Assembly (NCBI GenBank): GCA_000597885.1
Contig: CP004371.1
Span: 3,054,501-3,118,500, forward strand
Reading direction: 5' to 3'
DNA: 64,000 nt
From: Flammeovirgaceae bacterium 311
GTDB lineage: Bacteria > Bacteroidota > Bacteroidia > Cytophagales > Cyclobacteriaceae
The notes under the pieces are model-generated. The model saw nothing but the letters and a program-made list of their open reading frames with translations, was not told the origin of the DNA and searched no databases. The position numbers were made by a program, and so were the translations under genes. Positions 26,704-35,495 of this stretch are shown piece by piece. Each line of letters opens with the position of its first letter. The stretch's first letter is position 1.

Positions 26704-27999
26704 ATGCCCAATACCATATCTATTCCTGATCTGTATAAAAAATACCTGGAGTGCAGCAGTGTAAGCATTGATACCCGGAAGCTACCGGAAAACTGTCTTT
26801 TTGTAGCACTGAAGGGGCCCAACTTTGATGGCAATGTATTTGCCGGCGATGCCCTGAAGAAAGGCGCCAAATATGCAGTGGTGAGTGATGAAGCACTGGC
26901 AGATACAGAAGGCTGCCTGTATGTAGAGGATACCCTGCTGGCCCTGCAGCAGCTGGCCAACCACCACCGGCACCAGCTTAGTATACCGGTAATTGGCATT
27001 ACAGGCTCTAACGGAAAAACCACTACCAAGGAGCTTGTGAATGCCGTGCTAAAGCAGAAATATAAATCTTATGCAACCGAAGGCAACCTCAATAACCACA
27101 TTGGTGTACCCCTAACCCTACTGAATGCCCCCAAAGACAGTGAAATACTGGTGGTGGAAATGGGTGCCAACAGGCCAAATGATATTGGCGAGCTGTGCCA
27201 GATTGCAGAACCCACCCATGGCCTGATCACCAACATTGGCAAAGCGCACCTGGAAGGTTTTGGCGGCACCGAGGGGGTGATTAAAGCAAAAAGCCAGCTT
27301 TACCAGTGGCTTATTGAGCACAAAGGCACCGTGTTCATCAATTCCAGAATGGAGGAACTGCGCAACATGGGCAAACGCTTTGAGCACCCCATCTATTACC
27401 CTAATCCCGACGATTATTATCATTGCGAGCTGGTTTCTGCCGATCCTTTTGTAGTGCTAACTGCCGAAAACGGGGAGAAGATAAAAACCAACCTGATGGG
27501 TATTTACAACTTCGAGAATATAGCAACGGCCCTGTGCCTGGGTAAATTCTTTGAAGTACCGGAGAAGAAAGCCAATGAGGGAGTGGCCAAATATGTGCCC
27601 GGCAACAACCGCTCCCAGATCATAGAAAAGGGAAGCAATTACATTATTCTGGATGCCTACAATGCCAACCCTACTTCCATGAAAGCGGCCATTGAGAACT
27701 TTGCCCTGCTGCAGCGTCCGCATAAAATATTAGTGGTAGGCGACATGATGGAGCTGGGTGAGGACAGCGTAAAAGAGCATCATGACCTGGGACGCCTGAT
27801 CGCAAAATACGATTTTGATAAAACCATCTTCTGCGGCATCCACATTATCCCTGCACTGGATAACAACTCCGACGGTATTCATTTTGAAACCCGCGAAATG
27901 CTGCTGAATTACTTTAAAAATAAGAAATTCGAAAATACCACTTTCCTGATAAAAGGGTCCCGCAGCATGGGTCTGGAGTCGATTGTTGAATTATTGTAG
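26704..27999 (+). CDS. murF: UDP-N-acetylmuramoyl-tripeptide--D-alanyl-D-alanine ligase
   Basis: Adds D-Ala-D-Ala to UDP-MurNAc-tripeptide, the last cytoplasmic step of peptidoglycan precursor synthesis. An N-terminal MurE/F-type domain (SIDTRKLPENCLFVALKGPNFDG, with the LFxALxGxxxDG signature) is followed by the ATP P-loop GITGSNGKTTTKE (98-110). The central ligase blocks are EMGANRPNDIGEL and TNIGKAHLEGFG, and the C-terminal block is ILDAYNANPTSMKAAIENF. The length of 431 is normal. It stands apart from any dcw cluster, which is usual in many Bacteroidota. Confidence 0.96.
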   Translation: MPNTISIPDLYKKYLECSSVSIDTRKLPENCLFVALKGPNFDGNVFAGDALKKGAKYAVVSDEALADTEGCLYVEDTLLALQQLANHHRHQLSIPVIGITGSNGKTTTKELVNAVLKQKYKSYATEGNLNNHIGVPLTLLNAPKDSEILVVEMGANRPNDIGELCQIAEPTHGLITNIGKAHLEGFGGTEGVIKAKSQLYQWLIEHKGTVFINSRMEELRNMGKRFEHPIYYPNPDDYYHCELVSADPFVVLTAENGEKIKTNLMGIYNFENIATALCLGKFFEVPEKKANEGVAKYVPGNNRSQIIEKGSNYIILDAYNANPTSMKAAIENFALLQRPHKILVVGDMMELGEDSVKEHHDLGRLIAKYDFDKTIFCGIHIIPALDNNSDGIHFETREMLLNYFKNKKFENTTFLIKGSRSMGLESIVELL

Positions 28000-28003
28000 C
28001 GCA

Positions 28004-28666
28004 ATGACTGATACTGGTTTTGTTCTGGATTTTCTGGCCAGGCTTGCAGAGAACAACAATAAGGAATGGATGGATGCGCACCGCTCCGACTACCAGGAGG
28101 CCCGGAAACATTTTAAGGCGCTGCTAGCCCTTGTGCTGGATGGATTGAAGGAGCGGGATGAGAGCTTGCTGAACGTGCGGCCGGAAGATTGCATGTTCCG
28201 AATAAACCGCGACGTCCGTTTTAGCCCCGATAAAACTCCTTATAAAACATGGATGTCGGCTGCCATTGCGGAAGGTGGCCGGCATGCGCCTTGGGCACAC
28301 TATTACTTCCACCTGCAGCCCGGAAACGAGAGCCTGGTGGCTGGAGGGATGTACCTGCCTCCGCCAGATCAGCTGCGCAAGATCAGACAGGAGGTAGATT
28401 ATAATGCTGCTGAGCTGAAGAAGATTGTAGACAAGCCTGATTTTCAGAAAATTTTCGGGCCCATACAGGGAGAGAAATTACAAAGGCCTCCGAAAGGATA
28501 TCCTGCGGATCATCCTAACCTGGAGCTGCTGAAGCTAAAAAGTTTTCTGGCCATGCGCACTTATAAAGATGAGGAAGTACGTTCGCCCTATTACCCGGAA
28601 ACACTACTGGAGGCCTTTACCACGGCACAGCCATTTGTAGAGTACCTGAATGTGGCTGTTTCCTGA
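28004..28666 (+). CDS. DUF2461 family protein (TIGR02453)
   Basis: Protein of unknown function. Diagnostic stretches are FLARLAENNNKEWMDAHRSDY near the N-terminus, FRINRDVRFSPDKTPYKTWM, and the C-terminal LKLKSFLAMRTYKDEEV. The start at 28004 (MTDTGF) lies 4 nt after the murF stop. The frame can be extended 7 codons upstream into murF, but without family-like sequence. The gene ends exactly one base before the convergent DUF4249 gene, with no room for a terminator between them. Confidence 0.88.
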   Translation: MTDTGFVLDFLARLAENNNKEWMDAHRSDYQEARKHFKALLALVLDGLKERDESLLNVRPEDCMFRINRDVRFSPDKTPYKTWMSAAIAEGGRHAPWAHYYFHLQPGNESLVAGGMYLPPPDQLRKIRQEVDYNAAELKKIVDKPDFQKIFGPIQGEKLQRPPKGYPADHPNLELLKLKSFLAMRTYKDEEVRSPYYPETLLEAFTTAQPFVEYLNVAVS

Positions 28667-29488
28667 TCAGCGCTTAATAAATAGTGTATCCTGGGTAACC
28701 GAAACAGCGGTAAAAACGCCTGTGCTTTCGCCTGTTAAGTTAGATTCCAGATTAGCCGGCTGGGCAAAAGGATTGTAGTTAGCATCATAGGCTTTTTGCA
28801 GGCTGCGGATAAAATTGTAATGACTTTTGTCAAGCCGGTATATATTCACATACAACCACTCACCAAACATCTCAAACTGATGGCCGGTAGATATTTTTAA
28901 AGTGCCGTCCATCGCTTTTGCATCTGTCCATAAGCCATCAAAATGGCCCCAGGGCGGGCTTCCCACCACATGCAGCATTACCCGGTAAAAATCTTCTGTA
29001 GCGGGATTATCTTCCAGCTCCAGCTCCAGCGAAATGTTTTCTTCAGCATCCAGCTTATAGCCAATATTTTTGATTACCGGCCTGGCTAAGAATTTTGCAG
29101 ATCCGCGGGCCAGCTCTTTTTCATTATCCCATACCATCATCTCCCAGTTTGCGCCTTCCTCATAGGTAATGGTATCTGCCGAGTAATAATTGTAGGAAAT
29201 CTTACGCACACTATCTACCACGCGTGTGTTGGTTAAATAAATGGTTCTGCCGTTGCTGTGCAGGCTTATCTGCAGCCCATCTGCAGCGGCAGTTTCCAGA
29301 GAATCAAAATAACCCAGACTTTTGGTGGCAAGGGCCCTGGCAGGCTGTCCGGGCTCCAGATAACACTCTACCAGTGTTACAGGGGTATGATCTGGCAGGT
29401 CTATATCTACCTCCTCCTGCATACTGCAGGCAGCCATGATTATGATTGGCACCAGGCATATAATAAAGCGTATAGGAGCCAAAGCCAT
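28667..29488 (-). CDS. DUF4249 domain lipoprotein
   Basis: Surface or periplasmic lipoprotein of 273 residues. Lipobox IIMAAC with Cys21, then VDIDLPDHTPVTLVECYLEPG, the start of the DUF4249 domain. The C-terminus ends GVFTAVSVTQDTLFIKR. Members are nearly always encoded beside a TonB-dependent receptor, as here with a 3-nt gap, and are thought to assist it. The ligand is unknown. Confidence 0.88.
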   Translation of the reverse strand: MALAPIRFIICLVPIIIMAACSMQEEVDIDLPDHTPVTLVECYLEPGQPARALATKSLGYFDSLETAAADGLQISLHSNGRTIYLTNTRVVDSVRKISYNYYSADTITYEEGANWEMMVWDNEKELARGSAKFLARPVIKNIGYKLDAEENISLELELEDNPATEDFYRVMLHVVGSPPWGHFDGLWTDAKAMDGTLKISTGHQFEMFGEWLYVNIYRLDKSHYNFIRSLQKAYDANYNPFAQPANLESNLTGESTGVFTAVSVTQDTLFIKR

Positions 29489-29491
29489 AGG

Positions 29492-31795
29492 TTAAAACTT
29501 ATAATTGAAACTTACTGAAGGTAAAACAGGAAATAAAGAAACTTGTCTTGCCACCAGCTTTAATTCTTTACTTTTTTCCTGCGGTAAACGCTCAAAGTAC
29601 ATAAAGTACACATTGCGGCGGTTGTAGGCATTGTAAACGCCCAGGCTTAGCTCGGCCTCTCCCCAGCGTGGTTTAAGTTTATAGATCAGGCCTGCATCCA
29701 TTCTATGATAGGCCGGTATCTGGAAATTATTGCGCTCGGTATAAAGGGGTACTATTTTGGAGAGTGTTGCCTGCTGCCCCTGCACATAAAATCTTCCGGG
29801 TGGCAGGGTGGTTAAAGAGCCACTGCCGTAAACCCAGGTAATGCTTGCTTCCAGCCTTTTGCTTAATTGATGGCGGGCAACAATACTAATGTCGTGGCGT
29901 CTGTCGTGGGCTGCCATAAAAGGATTTCCGCCATTGATCTCATCAAATTTCCGCCAGGTCCAGCTGAGGGTATATCCGATCCAGCCTGTTGTTTTGCCTT
30001 TTACTTTTTCCAGGTAAAATTCATTGCCATAGGCCCACCCCTTTCCAAATATCAGATCTTCGGTTACATTGGGGTTACCGTACATTTCGGCTCCGTTGTC
30101 GAAATCAATCTGGCGGAGCATATCCCGGTAATAGAGTTCATTGGAAAACTTCCAGGTATCGCTTAACCTGGTGTCGAGCCCAAGGGCATACTGGGTGGCC
30201 AGCTGCGGCCTGATGTCTTTGTTGGAGGGGTACCAGAAGCTAGTAGGTAGTGATGTAGCTGAACTGTTAACCAGGTGCACGTACTGGTAGGCCTGGCTGA
30301 AGCTGGCTTTCAGTGCCATTCTTCTGGCAGCCTGCCACCTTAGGCTCATCCGGGGCTCGAGGCCCACAAAATTTTTATGCAATGCCGAGAAGCCGGTAAG
30401 CCTTAAACCTCCTTCTACCCCTACCCGATCGCTGATTTCCCATTCATCAGAAACATAAACAGCGCTTTCATAGGCCGGCACTTTATCTGAATTACTCGAT
30501 TTAATTACCGCATCGGCATTCTCCTGTTCCTGAATACGCAATAAATTAAAACTGTGCCGCGATAAGGCTGCACCAAAGGTGATGTAGTGTCCCTTCCCTG
30601 CCTCCAGCGCAAAATCTGCTGCAGCATTCAGATCAAAAATTCCCGAGCCGGCTGTCTGGGAAATATTTTCTATGTTGTTTCGGATCTGGTAATCGTACTT
30701 GGTGGCAGATAGTGAAAATTTACCGTTAAACCTCTCAGAGAACAGATGCCGCCATTGTAGAATACCTGCCTTATTACCCCAGATGAAATCGAACGCAAAG
30801 CGCTTATCATTAAAATAAAATTTATCATTGCCCTGATAAAAAGTAAAGCTAAACTCATCGTCTTTTCCCGGCTTAAAAAATAACTTGGCGTTCAGGTCGT
30901 AAAAGTAATAATCGGGAATAGGCTGGTAGTCGGGATCATCAGCCATAGACTTGTTAATACTGCGCGTAATAGCATCAAAATAAGTTCTGCGGCCGGAAAC
31001 CATCAGGGAAAGTTTGTCTTTTACCAGCGGGCCCTCCAGCGTAAGCCTGGAGGAGATCAGCCCAACGCCGCCAGAACCTTTAAATTCCTCTAAACTACCT
31101 TCTTTAAGGCCTATATCCAGCACAGAAGATAAACGGCCGCCAAAGCGGGCAGGAAAGCTCCCCTTGTACAGACTTACATCCTCCAGCAAATCGCTGTTAA
31201 ACACGCTAAACATGCCAAATAAGTGTGATGGGTTGTAAATACTTACCCCATCAAGCAGCACCAGGTTCTGATCAGACTGGCCGCCACGAACATAAAAGCC
31301 ACTGTTTCCTTCGCTGCCACTCTGCACGCCCGGCTTAAGCTGCAGGGTTTTGATAAGATCTGTTTCGCCAAGAATGCCTACCGATTTCTGAATATCTTCC
31401 GGCTTTAGATAAGTAACACTGGTGAGATTACTGGAATAGGAAGTTTTTTCAACACTGGCTTCTATGACAAGCGCTTCTAATTGCTCCTGCACTGGCAGCA
31501 GCTTTACCTTTAAGGATAAGGCAGTATCTGCTTTTAATAAAACGCTAAGAATTTGCTTTTGATAACCCACAAAAGAAATCTGCAGCTGGTGCGGCCCTGC
31601 AGCTAGTTCCTGAAATGTAAAATGTCCTCTGGCATCTGTAACGCCTCCCTGTAAAGAGTTGATAAAGACAGTAGCGCCCGGCAGGCTTTCGCCGGTGGCT
31701 GCATCTACTACCTGACCATTAATTTTACAGGACTGCGCCCATGAATTTGCCGAAGAGAGAAGAAAAAATAGCAGCCCAAATAAAACTCTTCGCAT
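29492..31795 (-). CDS. TonB-dependent receptor with carboxypeptidase-like regulatory domain
   Basis: Outer-membrane receptor of 767 residues. Signal peptide ends SWAQ. The CarboxypepD-reg domain (CKINGQVVDAATGESLPGAT) covers about 23-105. The plug shows TDLIKTLQLKPGVQSGSEG, FYVRGGQSDQNLVLLDGVSI and YKGSFPARFGGRLSSVLDI. The barrel ends SFNYKF with the aromatic terminal residue expected for outer-membrane assembly. It forms a two-gene unit with the DUF4249 lipoprotein downstream. This compact subgroup is SusC-like but has no SusD. Confidence 0.93.
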   Translation of the reverse strand: MRRVLFGLLFFLLSSANSWAQSCKINGQVVDAATGESLPGATVFINSLQGGVTDARGHFTFQELAAGPHQLQISFVGYQKQILSVLLKADTALSLKVKLLPVQEQLEALVIEASVEKTSYSSNLTSVTYLKPEDIQKSVGILGETDLIKTLQLKPGVQSGSEGNSGFYVRGGQSDQNLVLLDGVSIYNPSHLFGMFSVFNSDLLEDVSLYKGSFPARFGGRLSSVLDIGLKEGSLEEFKGSGGVGLISSRLTLEGPLVKDKLSLMVSGRRTYFDAITRSINKSMADDPDYQPIPDYYFYDLNAKLFFKPGKDDEFSFTFYQGNDKFYFNDKRFAFDFIWGNKAGILQWRHLFSERFNGKFSLSATKYDYQIRNNIENISQTAGSGIFDLNAAADFALEAGKGHYITFGAALSRHSFNLLRIQEQENADAVIKSSNSDKVPAYESAVYVSDEWEISDRVGVEGGLRLTGFSALHKNFVGLEPRMSLRWQAARRMALKASFSQAYQYVHLVNSSATSLPTSFWYPSNKDIRPQLATQYALGLDTRLSDTWKFSNELYYRDMLRQIDFDNGAEMYGNPNVTEDLIFGKGWAYGNEFYLEKVKGKTTGWIGYTLSWTWRKFDEINGGNPFMAAHDRRHDISIVARHQLSKRLEASITWVYGSGSLTTLPPGRFYVQGQQATLSKIVPLYTERNNFQIPAYHRMDAGLIYKLKPRWGEAELSLGVYNAYNRRNVYFMYFERLPQEKSKELKLVARQVSLFPVLPSVSFNYKF

Positions 31796-31874
31796 ATAAA
31801 GCTCATGTCTTGCTCTTTATACCGTTTGCAGGCTTAAAAGGTTGCACGGTTGGGCTATACAAACGTTATAACAT

Positions 31875-34394
31875 TTACCAATCAAAAAATTCTTCTTCAT
31901 CAGGCGTTACCACATCTTCGGTTTTTCTCCCTTTATTTTTAATAACGTCCCTGAGCTCTTCTTTTTCCTTTTTAATATCAGTTACTATTTTCTCTTTTAC
32001 AGCATAGGTATCATAGCCTATTTTAAAATCGTCGGTGGTACCGTATATTCTCACAAAAAGGTGCGGAGCACCTGCTTCCGGACGCACGGCAGAAGCTGGC
32101 ATCTGATCTTTTTTTCCGGTAAGGACTGCCTTAAGCGGCACTTTTACACTGTAATCAATCTGCTGATCAAAGGTGTGGGTACCTGCAATGGTAACAGTAG
32201 TTATGTCTGACTGTATGGTGGTAGATGGCAGGTAAATAGTTTCGTTTCTTACACTTACCTTGCTGTTGATGTTGGAAAAACGAATATCAGACAGGCGTTT
32301 TTCATTGATGAAAACAGAGAGCTCCTGCATGGGCTCAAAGCCTTTCAGCTGCCCGTTGGTGATCAGCATATCCGAATCCACGATAAGTTTTTCGTAGCGG
32401 AAACGCAGTTTTTTATCAAACTCCATGGTGGTGGCAACATCGGCGCTGATCTTACCCTTCAGGTGGCGGTCGGCCAGAAAATCCTGGCTGAAGTTATGGA
32501 ACACATAAAACACGCTGTCGGCATTGATGCCATCAAAGCGGGCTTTGGCCGTTACGATCACATCTTTGGCCCTGCGGGCATCTATGTGGCCGTTTAGCTG
32601 CATTTTACCACCTGCTGCCGATAAGCGGGCACCTTTTACATAGGCCACCCCTTTTTCAACAACTAACTCTCCGGCTATGTCTTTGGCCCTGAAGCGGTCA
32701 AAGTGTAGTTGCTTTACCTTACAGTTAAAATAGAGGTTCAGATCGGGCCTGATGTCAAAGGCATAGTACTTCTCACCTTCCGGCAGGGCAGCCGAGGCTT
32801 TCAGGGTTTTCGTTTCTGCAGCCTTGGCATCTGCCAGTAGCTCATCCAGGTTTAGAAAATCAGATTGTAAATCTGCCTCGATGGCAATTGGCTGGTTCTC
32901 CAGCAGCAGGTAGGCAAAAATGTTTTTGAACAATCCATTTATAATAAAATGGCTGCTCCCTGCATTGCCGCTAAGGTTGCTTAAGGCCAGATCCTGGTTA
33001 CGGAAAATAAGGCTGCCTTTCATACCCTTAAAAGGATAGGGTGATCCCTGTCGCTGAAACTTCAGGTCGCGCAGCACCACTTCGCCTCCGGCCTGTATGC
33101 GCTGCAGTGTACTGCTATGTTTCAGATCCTGCAGACGGCCTTTAAACTCCATATTCACTTTCAGCAAACCTCCGGCATTGCTTATTCCTTCTATGGGGTA
33201 AAAGCGCAGCAGCGAATTTGCATCCAGTTCCGAATCGGTTTTAAAAGACAGGTAGTAATCATCGAAATTGCTAAGGGTGAACGATCCTCTGATCAGCCTT
33301 CCGTTCAGGCTTGCCTCCAGCTTTTCTACCCTTAATACCGAGGATGCAGCAGAACGCTTGCTACCATTGTTAAAGCTGCCGCGCAATTCTATTTTCTCGA
33401 GTGCCTGTTTATAATCGGGGTGGTAGAAAGAAGCAGCATCGGTTTTAAAATCAACTGCAATTTCGGGTATTTCCTGGCTGCTTGCCAGTCCGTTTACAGT
33501 ACCTTTAAACCAAATATTGCCTTTGCTGCGGTAGTTCCGCACAGAGCTGGTAAAGGCAAGAGGCAGAATGGCCTCAACGGTTTGAAAATCGGCTTTCTTC
33601 GCCTCCAGTGTTAAATCCAGCCGTGTAGTACCGCTGGTACCTATGGTGCCCTCTACCCAAAAGTCAGAATCCTGCACCAGCAGGTTGGTTGGTTCCAGCC
33701 GAAGCTCTCCGCTGTTATTATTATAGCTAAACCGGCTGGTTACCTCTACCGGCTGGTTACGCAGATAGGCGTCGTTGCCTACCAGCAGGCTGTCGGTATG
33801 CAGGTTGCCCTTCAGCTCAATGCTGTACAAAGGACCGTCAATGCCCAGGCCTGCTCTTAAATATTTAGCCAGCAGTTTATAGTGCTGTTCGTTTTGTTTA
33901 TCCTGATAATGCAGGCGCACATTTTCCAGCTTTATGCTGTTCAGGTCAAAACGCAGGCTTTGCTCCGGGTCTGCAGGTTCGTCATCGGGTTGTTCAATAA
34001 TGGTATAGTTTACCTCTCCATTGGCTTTTACCTTCAGGAAAACCTCGGCATTCTGGAGCTGAATTTCGCGGATGCGGTATTTTTTACGCAGCAGGTCCAT
34101 GAGGCTGAAGGAGCAGTGAATGTGTCCTGCGGTTGCCAGTGGTTCATCGCTGCCCTCATAAGATTCTTTGATCCACACATTCTCGAAGGTTACTGCCGCA
34201 TGAGGAAAGGTGGAGAAGAGCGATACAGAGATTTTTTCGGCCTTTACCGGTGTTTTCACATAGCGGTTTGCCTGTTGCACAAACATGGCCACAATTTCAT
34301 CCTGGTAAACGTGTACCAAGGTAAAGGCAGCCAGTACCAGCAGTAGCAGTACCAGCACCATCGAAAGGAAAATTTTAGCCAAGCGCCTGAGCAT
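31875..34394 (-). CDS. AsmA-family protein
   Basis: Large envelope protein of 839 residues with one N-terminal membrane helix (about 8-28: IFLSMVLVLLLLVLAAFTLV) and a long periplasmic part. The AsmA N-domain begins YVKTPVKAEKISVSLFSTFP and has VTFENVWIKES. The C-terminal AsmA_2-like region includes VETTMEFDKKLRFRYEKL-type strands and TDDFKIGYDTY. AsmA/TamB relatives form hydrophobic grooves thought to carry phospholipid across the periplasm or to help outer-membrane assembly. The C-terminus is charged (KKEKEELRDVIKNKGRKTED). A TAnnTTTG match (34400-34407) sits almost at the ATG. Confidence 0.85.
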   Translation of the reverse strand: MLRRLAKIFLSMVLVLLLLVLAAFTLVHVYQDEIVAMFVQQANRYVKTPVKAEKISVSLFSTFPHAAVTFENVWIKESYEGSDEPLATAGHIHCSFSLMDLLRKKYRIREIQLQNAEVFLKVKANGEVNYTIIEQPDDEPADPEQSLRFDLNSIKLENVRLHYQDKQNEQHYKLLAKYLRAGLGIDGPLYSIELKGNLHTDSLLVGNDAYLRNQPVEVTSRFSYNNNSGELRLEPTNLLVQDSDFWVEGTIGTSGTTRLDLTLEAKKADFQTVEAILPLAFTSSVRNYRSKGNIWFKGTVNGLASSQEIPEIAVDFKTDAASFYHPDYKQALEKIELRGSFNNGSKRSAASSVLRVEKLEASLNGRLIRGSFTLSNFDDYYLSFKTDSELDANSLLRFYPIEGISNAGGLLKVNMEFKGRLQDLKHSSTLQRIQAGGEVVLRDLKFQRQGSPYPFKGMKGSLIFRNQDLALSNLSGNAGSSHFIINGLFKNIFAYLLLENQPIAIEADLQSDFLNLDELLADAKAAETKTLKASAALPEGEKYYAFDIRPDLNLYFNCKVKQLHFDRFRAKDIAGELVVEKGVAYVKGARLSAAGGKMQLNGHIDARRAKDVIVTAKARFDGINADSVFYVFHNFSQDFLADRHLKGKISADVATTMEFDKKLRFRYEKLIVDSDMLITNGQLKGFEPMQELSVFINEKRLSDIRFSNINSKVSVRNETIYLPSTTIQSDITTVTIAGTHTFDQQIDYSVKVPLKAVLTGKKDQMPASAVRPEAGAPHLFVRIYGTTDDFKIGYDTYAVKEKIVTDIKKEKEELRDVIKNKGRKTEDVVTPDEEEFFDW

Positions 34395-34514
34395 AAAGAC
34401 AAAGGTAGTGGTTCTTAGGCGAAAAAAATCTTATAATCTTGCTAAAGAGATAACGTGCCGGGGAGAAAGAAATAGTCTGTCTGGAAAATATTTTTATTTT
34501 TTTGAAATAGACTA

Positions 34515-34545
34515 TTTGCGTATACAGAATCCTTTGTTAGTTTTG
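34515..34545 (+). promoter_or_regulatory. Promoter of the tRNA-Val array
   Basis: TTTG (34515-34518) and TAGTTTTG (34538-34545) match the Bacteroidota -33 and -7 elements exactly, with 19 bp between them. The transcript would start near 34552, about 18 nt before the first tRNA-like unit. It is the best promoter match I found in the window. Confidence 0.75.
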
Positions 34546-34569
34546 CATTCCCTTTCGGGGGAAGAAATT

Positions 34570-34697
34570 GGGAGCATAGTTCAGGCTAAGCGCCCCGGTC
34601 TGGCGAGACCCGACTGGTTCAGAGCATCTGCCTTACAAGCAGAGGGTCACAGCCAGATGGCCGACGGTCCGCCGTAGCGGTGCCATTCGATTCGAAT
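34570..34697 (+). pseudogene. Interrupted tRNA-Val copy A
   Basis: It carries the 5' part of the tRNA-Val found twice nearby (GGGAGCATAG..CAG), then 29 inserted bases in the D-loop. The D-arm end, anticodon arm with TAC loop and variable loop follow (34600-34638), then a second insert of 38 bases before TTCGAAT. The acceptor 3' strand (TGCTCCC) is absent, and AATATAAGATA follows instead. The first insert can fold as GGTCT-GGCG-AGACC; the second as CCGC-CGTA-GCGG. Without a 3' acceptor half it cannot make a normal tRNA by itself. Confidence 0.7.
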
Positions 34698-34715
34698 AAT
34701 ATAAGATAAAATACT

Positions 34716-34790
34716 GGGAGCATAGCTCAGCTGGTTCAGAGCATCTGCCTTACAAGCAGAGGGTCACAGGTTCGAATCCTGTTGCTCCCA
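34716..34790 (+). tRNA. tRNA-Val (anticodon UAC), copy 1
   Basis: 75 nt with complete cloverleaf. Acceptor GGGAGCA/TGCTCCC, D-arm GCTC..GAGC, anticodon stem TCTGC/GCAGA with loop CTTACAA (anticodon TAC, reads GUA and other Val codons), T-arm ACAGG-TTCGAAT-CCTGT, discriminator A. The CCA end is not encoded: the bases after the discriminator are CAA. Confidence 0.96.
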
Positions 34791-34795
34791 CAAAA

Positions 34796-34816
34796 CATCA
34801 ACCAAAAGGGTTGATG
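34796..34816 (+). other. Hairpin between tRNA units
   Basis: CATCAACC (34796-34803) and GGTTGATG (34809-34816) form a perfect 8-bp stem with loop AAAAG, followed by A-rich sequence. It has no T run, so it is more likely a processing or spacer structure than a terminator. Confidence 0.5.
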
Positions 34817-34839
34817 AAAAAAGACAAAAAACTTACTTT

Positions 34840-34966
34840 GGGAGCATAGCTCAGGCTACGCGCCCCGGTCTGGCGAGACCCGGCTGGTTCAGAACATCTG
34901 CCTTACAAGCTGAGGGTCACAGCCAGATGGTCGAGGGTCGCCGTAGCGGTGCCATTCGATTCGAAT
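34840..34966 (+). pseudogene. Interrupted tRNA-Val copy B
   Basis: Same architecture as copy A: 5' tRNA part, 29-base D-loop insert, D-to-variable part, 37-base insert, TTCGAAT, and no acceptor 3' strand. It differs from copy A at scattered positions. Two changes break pairing without compensation: D-stem GCTC/GAAC and anticodon stem TCTGC/GCTGA. This suggests loss of tRNA function. The anticodon loop CTTACAA is kept. Confidence 0.7.
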
Positions 34967-34984
34967 AATATAAGATAAAATATT

Positions 34985-35059
34985 GGGAGCATAGCTCAGC
35001 TGGTTCAGAGCATCTGCCTTACAAGCAGAGGGTCACAGGTTCGAATCCTGTTGCTCCCA
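34985..35059 (+). tRNA. tRNA-Val (anticodon UAC), copy 2
   Basis: Identical over 75 nt to the copy at 34716-34790, with the same cloverleaf and anticodon. It is preceded by the same AATATAAGATAAAATA spacer that follows the interrupted copies, consistent with tandem duplication of the whole pair. Confidence 0.96.
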
Positions 35060-35070
35060 CACCCGAAGCA

Positions 35071-35107
35071 AAGGACGAATTAGAGAAATCTGGTTCGTCC
35101 TTTTTTA
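35071..35107 (+). terminator. Intrinsic terminator of the tRNA-Val array
   Basis: GGACGAA (35073-35079) pairs with TTCGTCC (35094-35100), followed by TTTTTT. It lies 13 nt after the last tRNA and ends the array. The convergent ABM gene stops at 35110, so the structure may serve both. Confidence 0.85.
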
Positions 35108-35109
35108 TT

Positions 35110-35442
35110 TCAGACATTGTCTTTTTTAGCGGTATCGGCGTTGCCTGCATGCTCGAGCACTGTCTGGAAGTGTTCAACTACTGGAAAAGGATCGTAGTAG
35201 TGGTGCAGCAGGGCTTTCCATTCCTGGTACTCTGCTGACTGCCTGAAACCTATTGTATGATCCTCCAGGCTTCTCCACTCTACCAGCAGCAGGTATTTAT
35301 TTTCCTGTTCAATACATTTTTGCAGGCTATGCTTTAAATACCCGTCAATAGCGCTGATGAATTTGCCAGCTAACGCAAAGTCTTTCTCAAACTGATGCGC
35401 AAACTCTTTTTTCACCTGGAGGAGCGCTACTTCTAAAATCAT
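35110..35442 (-). CDS. ABM-type (antibiotic biosynthesis monooxygenase-like) small protein
   Basis: A 110-residue ferredoxin-like alpha+beta barrel. ILEVALLQVKKEFAHQFEKDF (strand plus helix), then YLLLVEWRSLEDHTIGFRQS and YQEWKALLHHYYDPFPVVEHF, are typical of the ABM/YgiN-type dimer. Such proteins act as cofactor-free monooxygenases, haem-degrading enzymes or stress proteins. No haem-ligand pattern is obvious. The gene is not tightly linked to the next one (53 bp gap). Confidence 0.8.
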   Translation of the reverse strand: MILEVALLQVKKEFAHQFEKDFALAGKFISAIDGYLKHSLQKCIEQENKYLLLVEWRSLEDHTIGFRQSAEYQEWKALLHHYYDPFPVVEHFQTVLEHAGNADTAKKDNV

Positions 35443-35495
35443 ATCTTAAATCTTAAGCAGATTAAACAGTTCCTCCCGCAGCTGCAAACAATTAA

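Noticed and set aside
34408-34677. 89-residue open frame at the tRNA array
   Set aside because: It runs through the array promoter and the first tRNA-like unit; the translation has no protein-like character.
34600-34690. Group I or other self-splicing intron in tRNA-Val
   Set aside because: The inserts are only 29 and 37-38 nt, far too short, and the acceptor 3' strand is missing as well.
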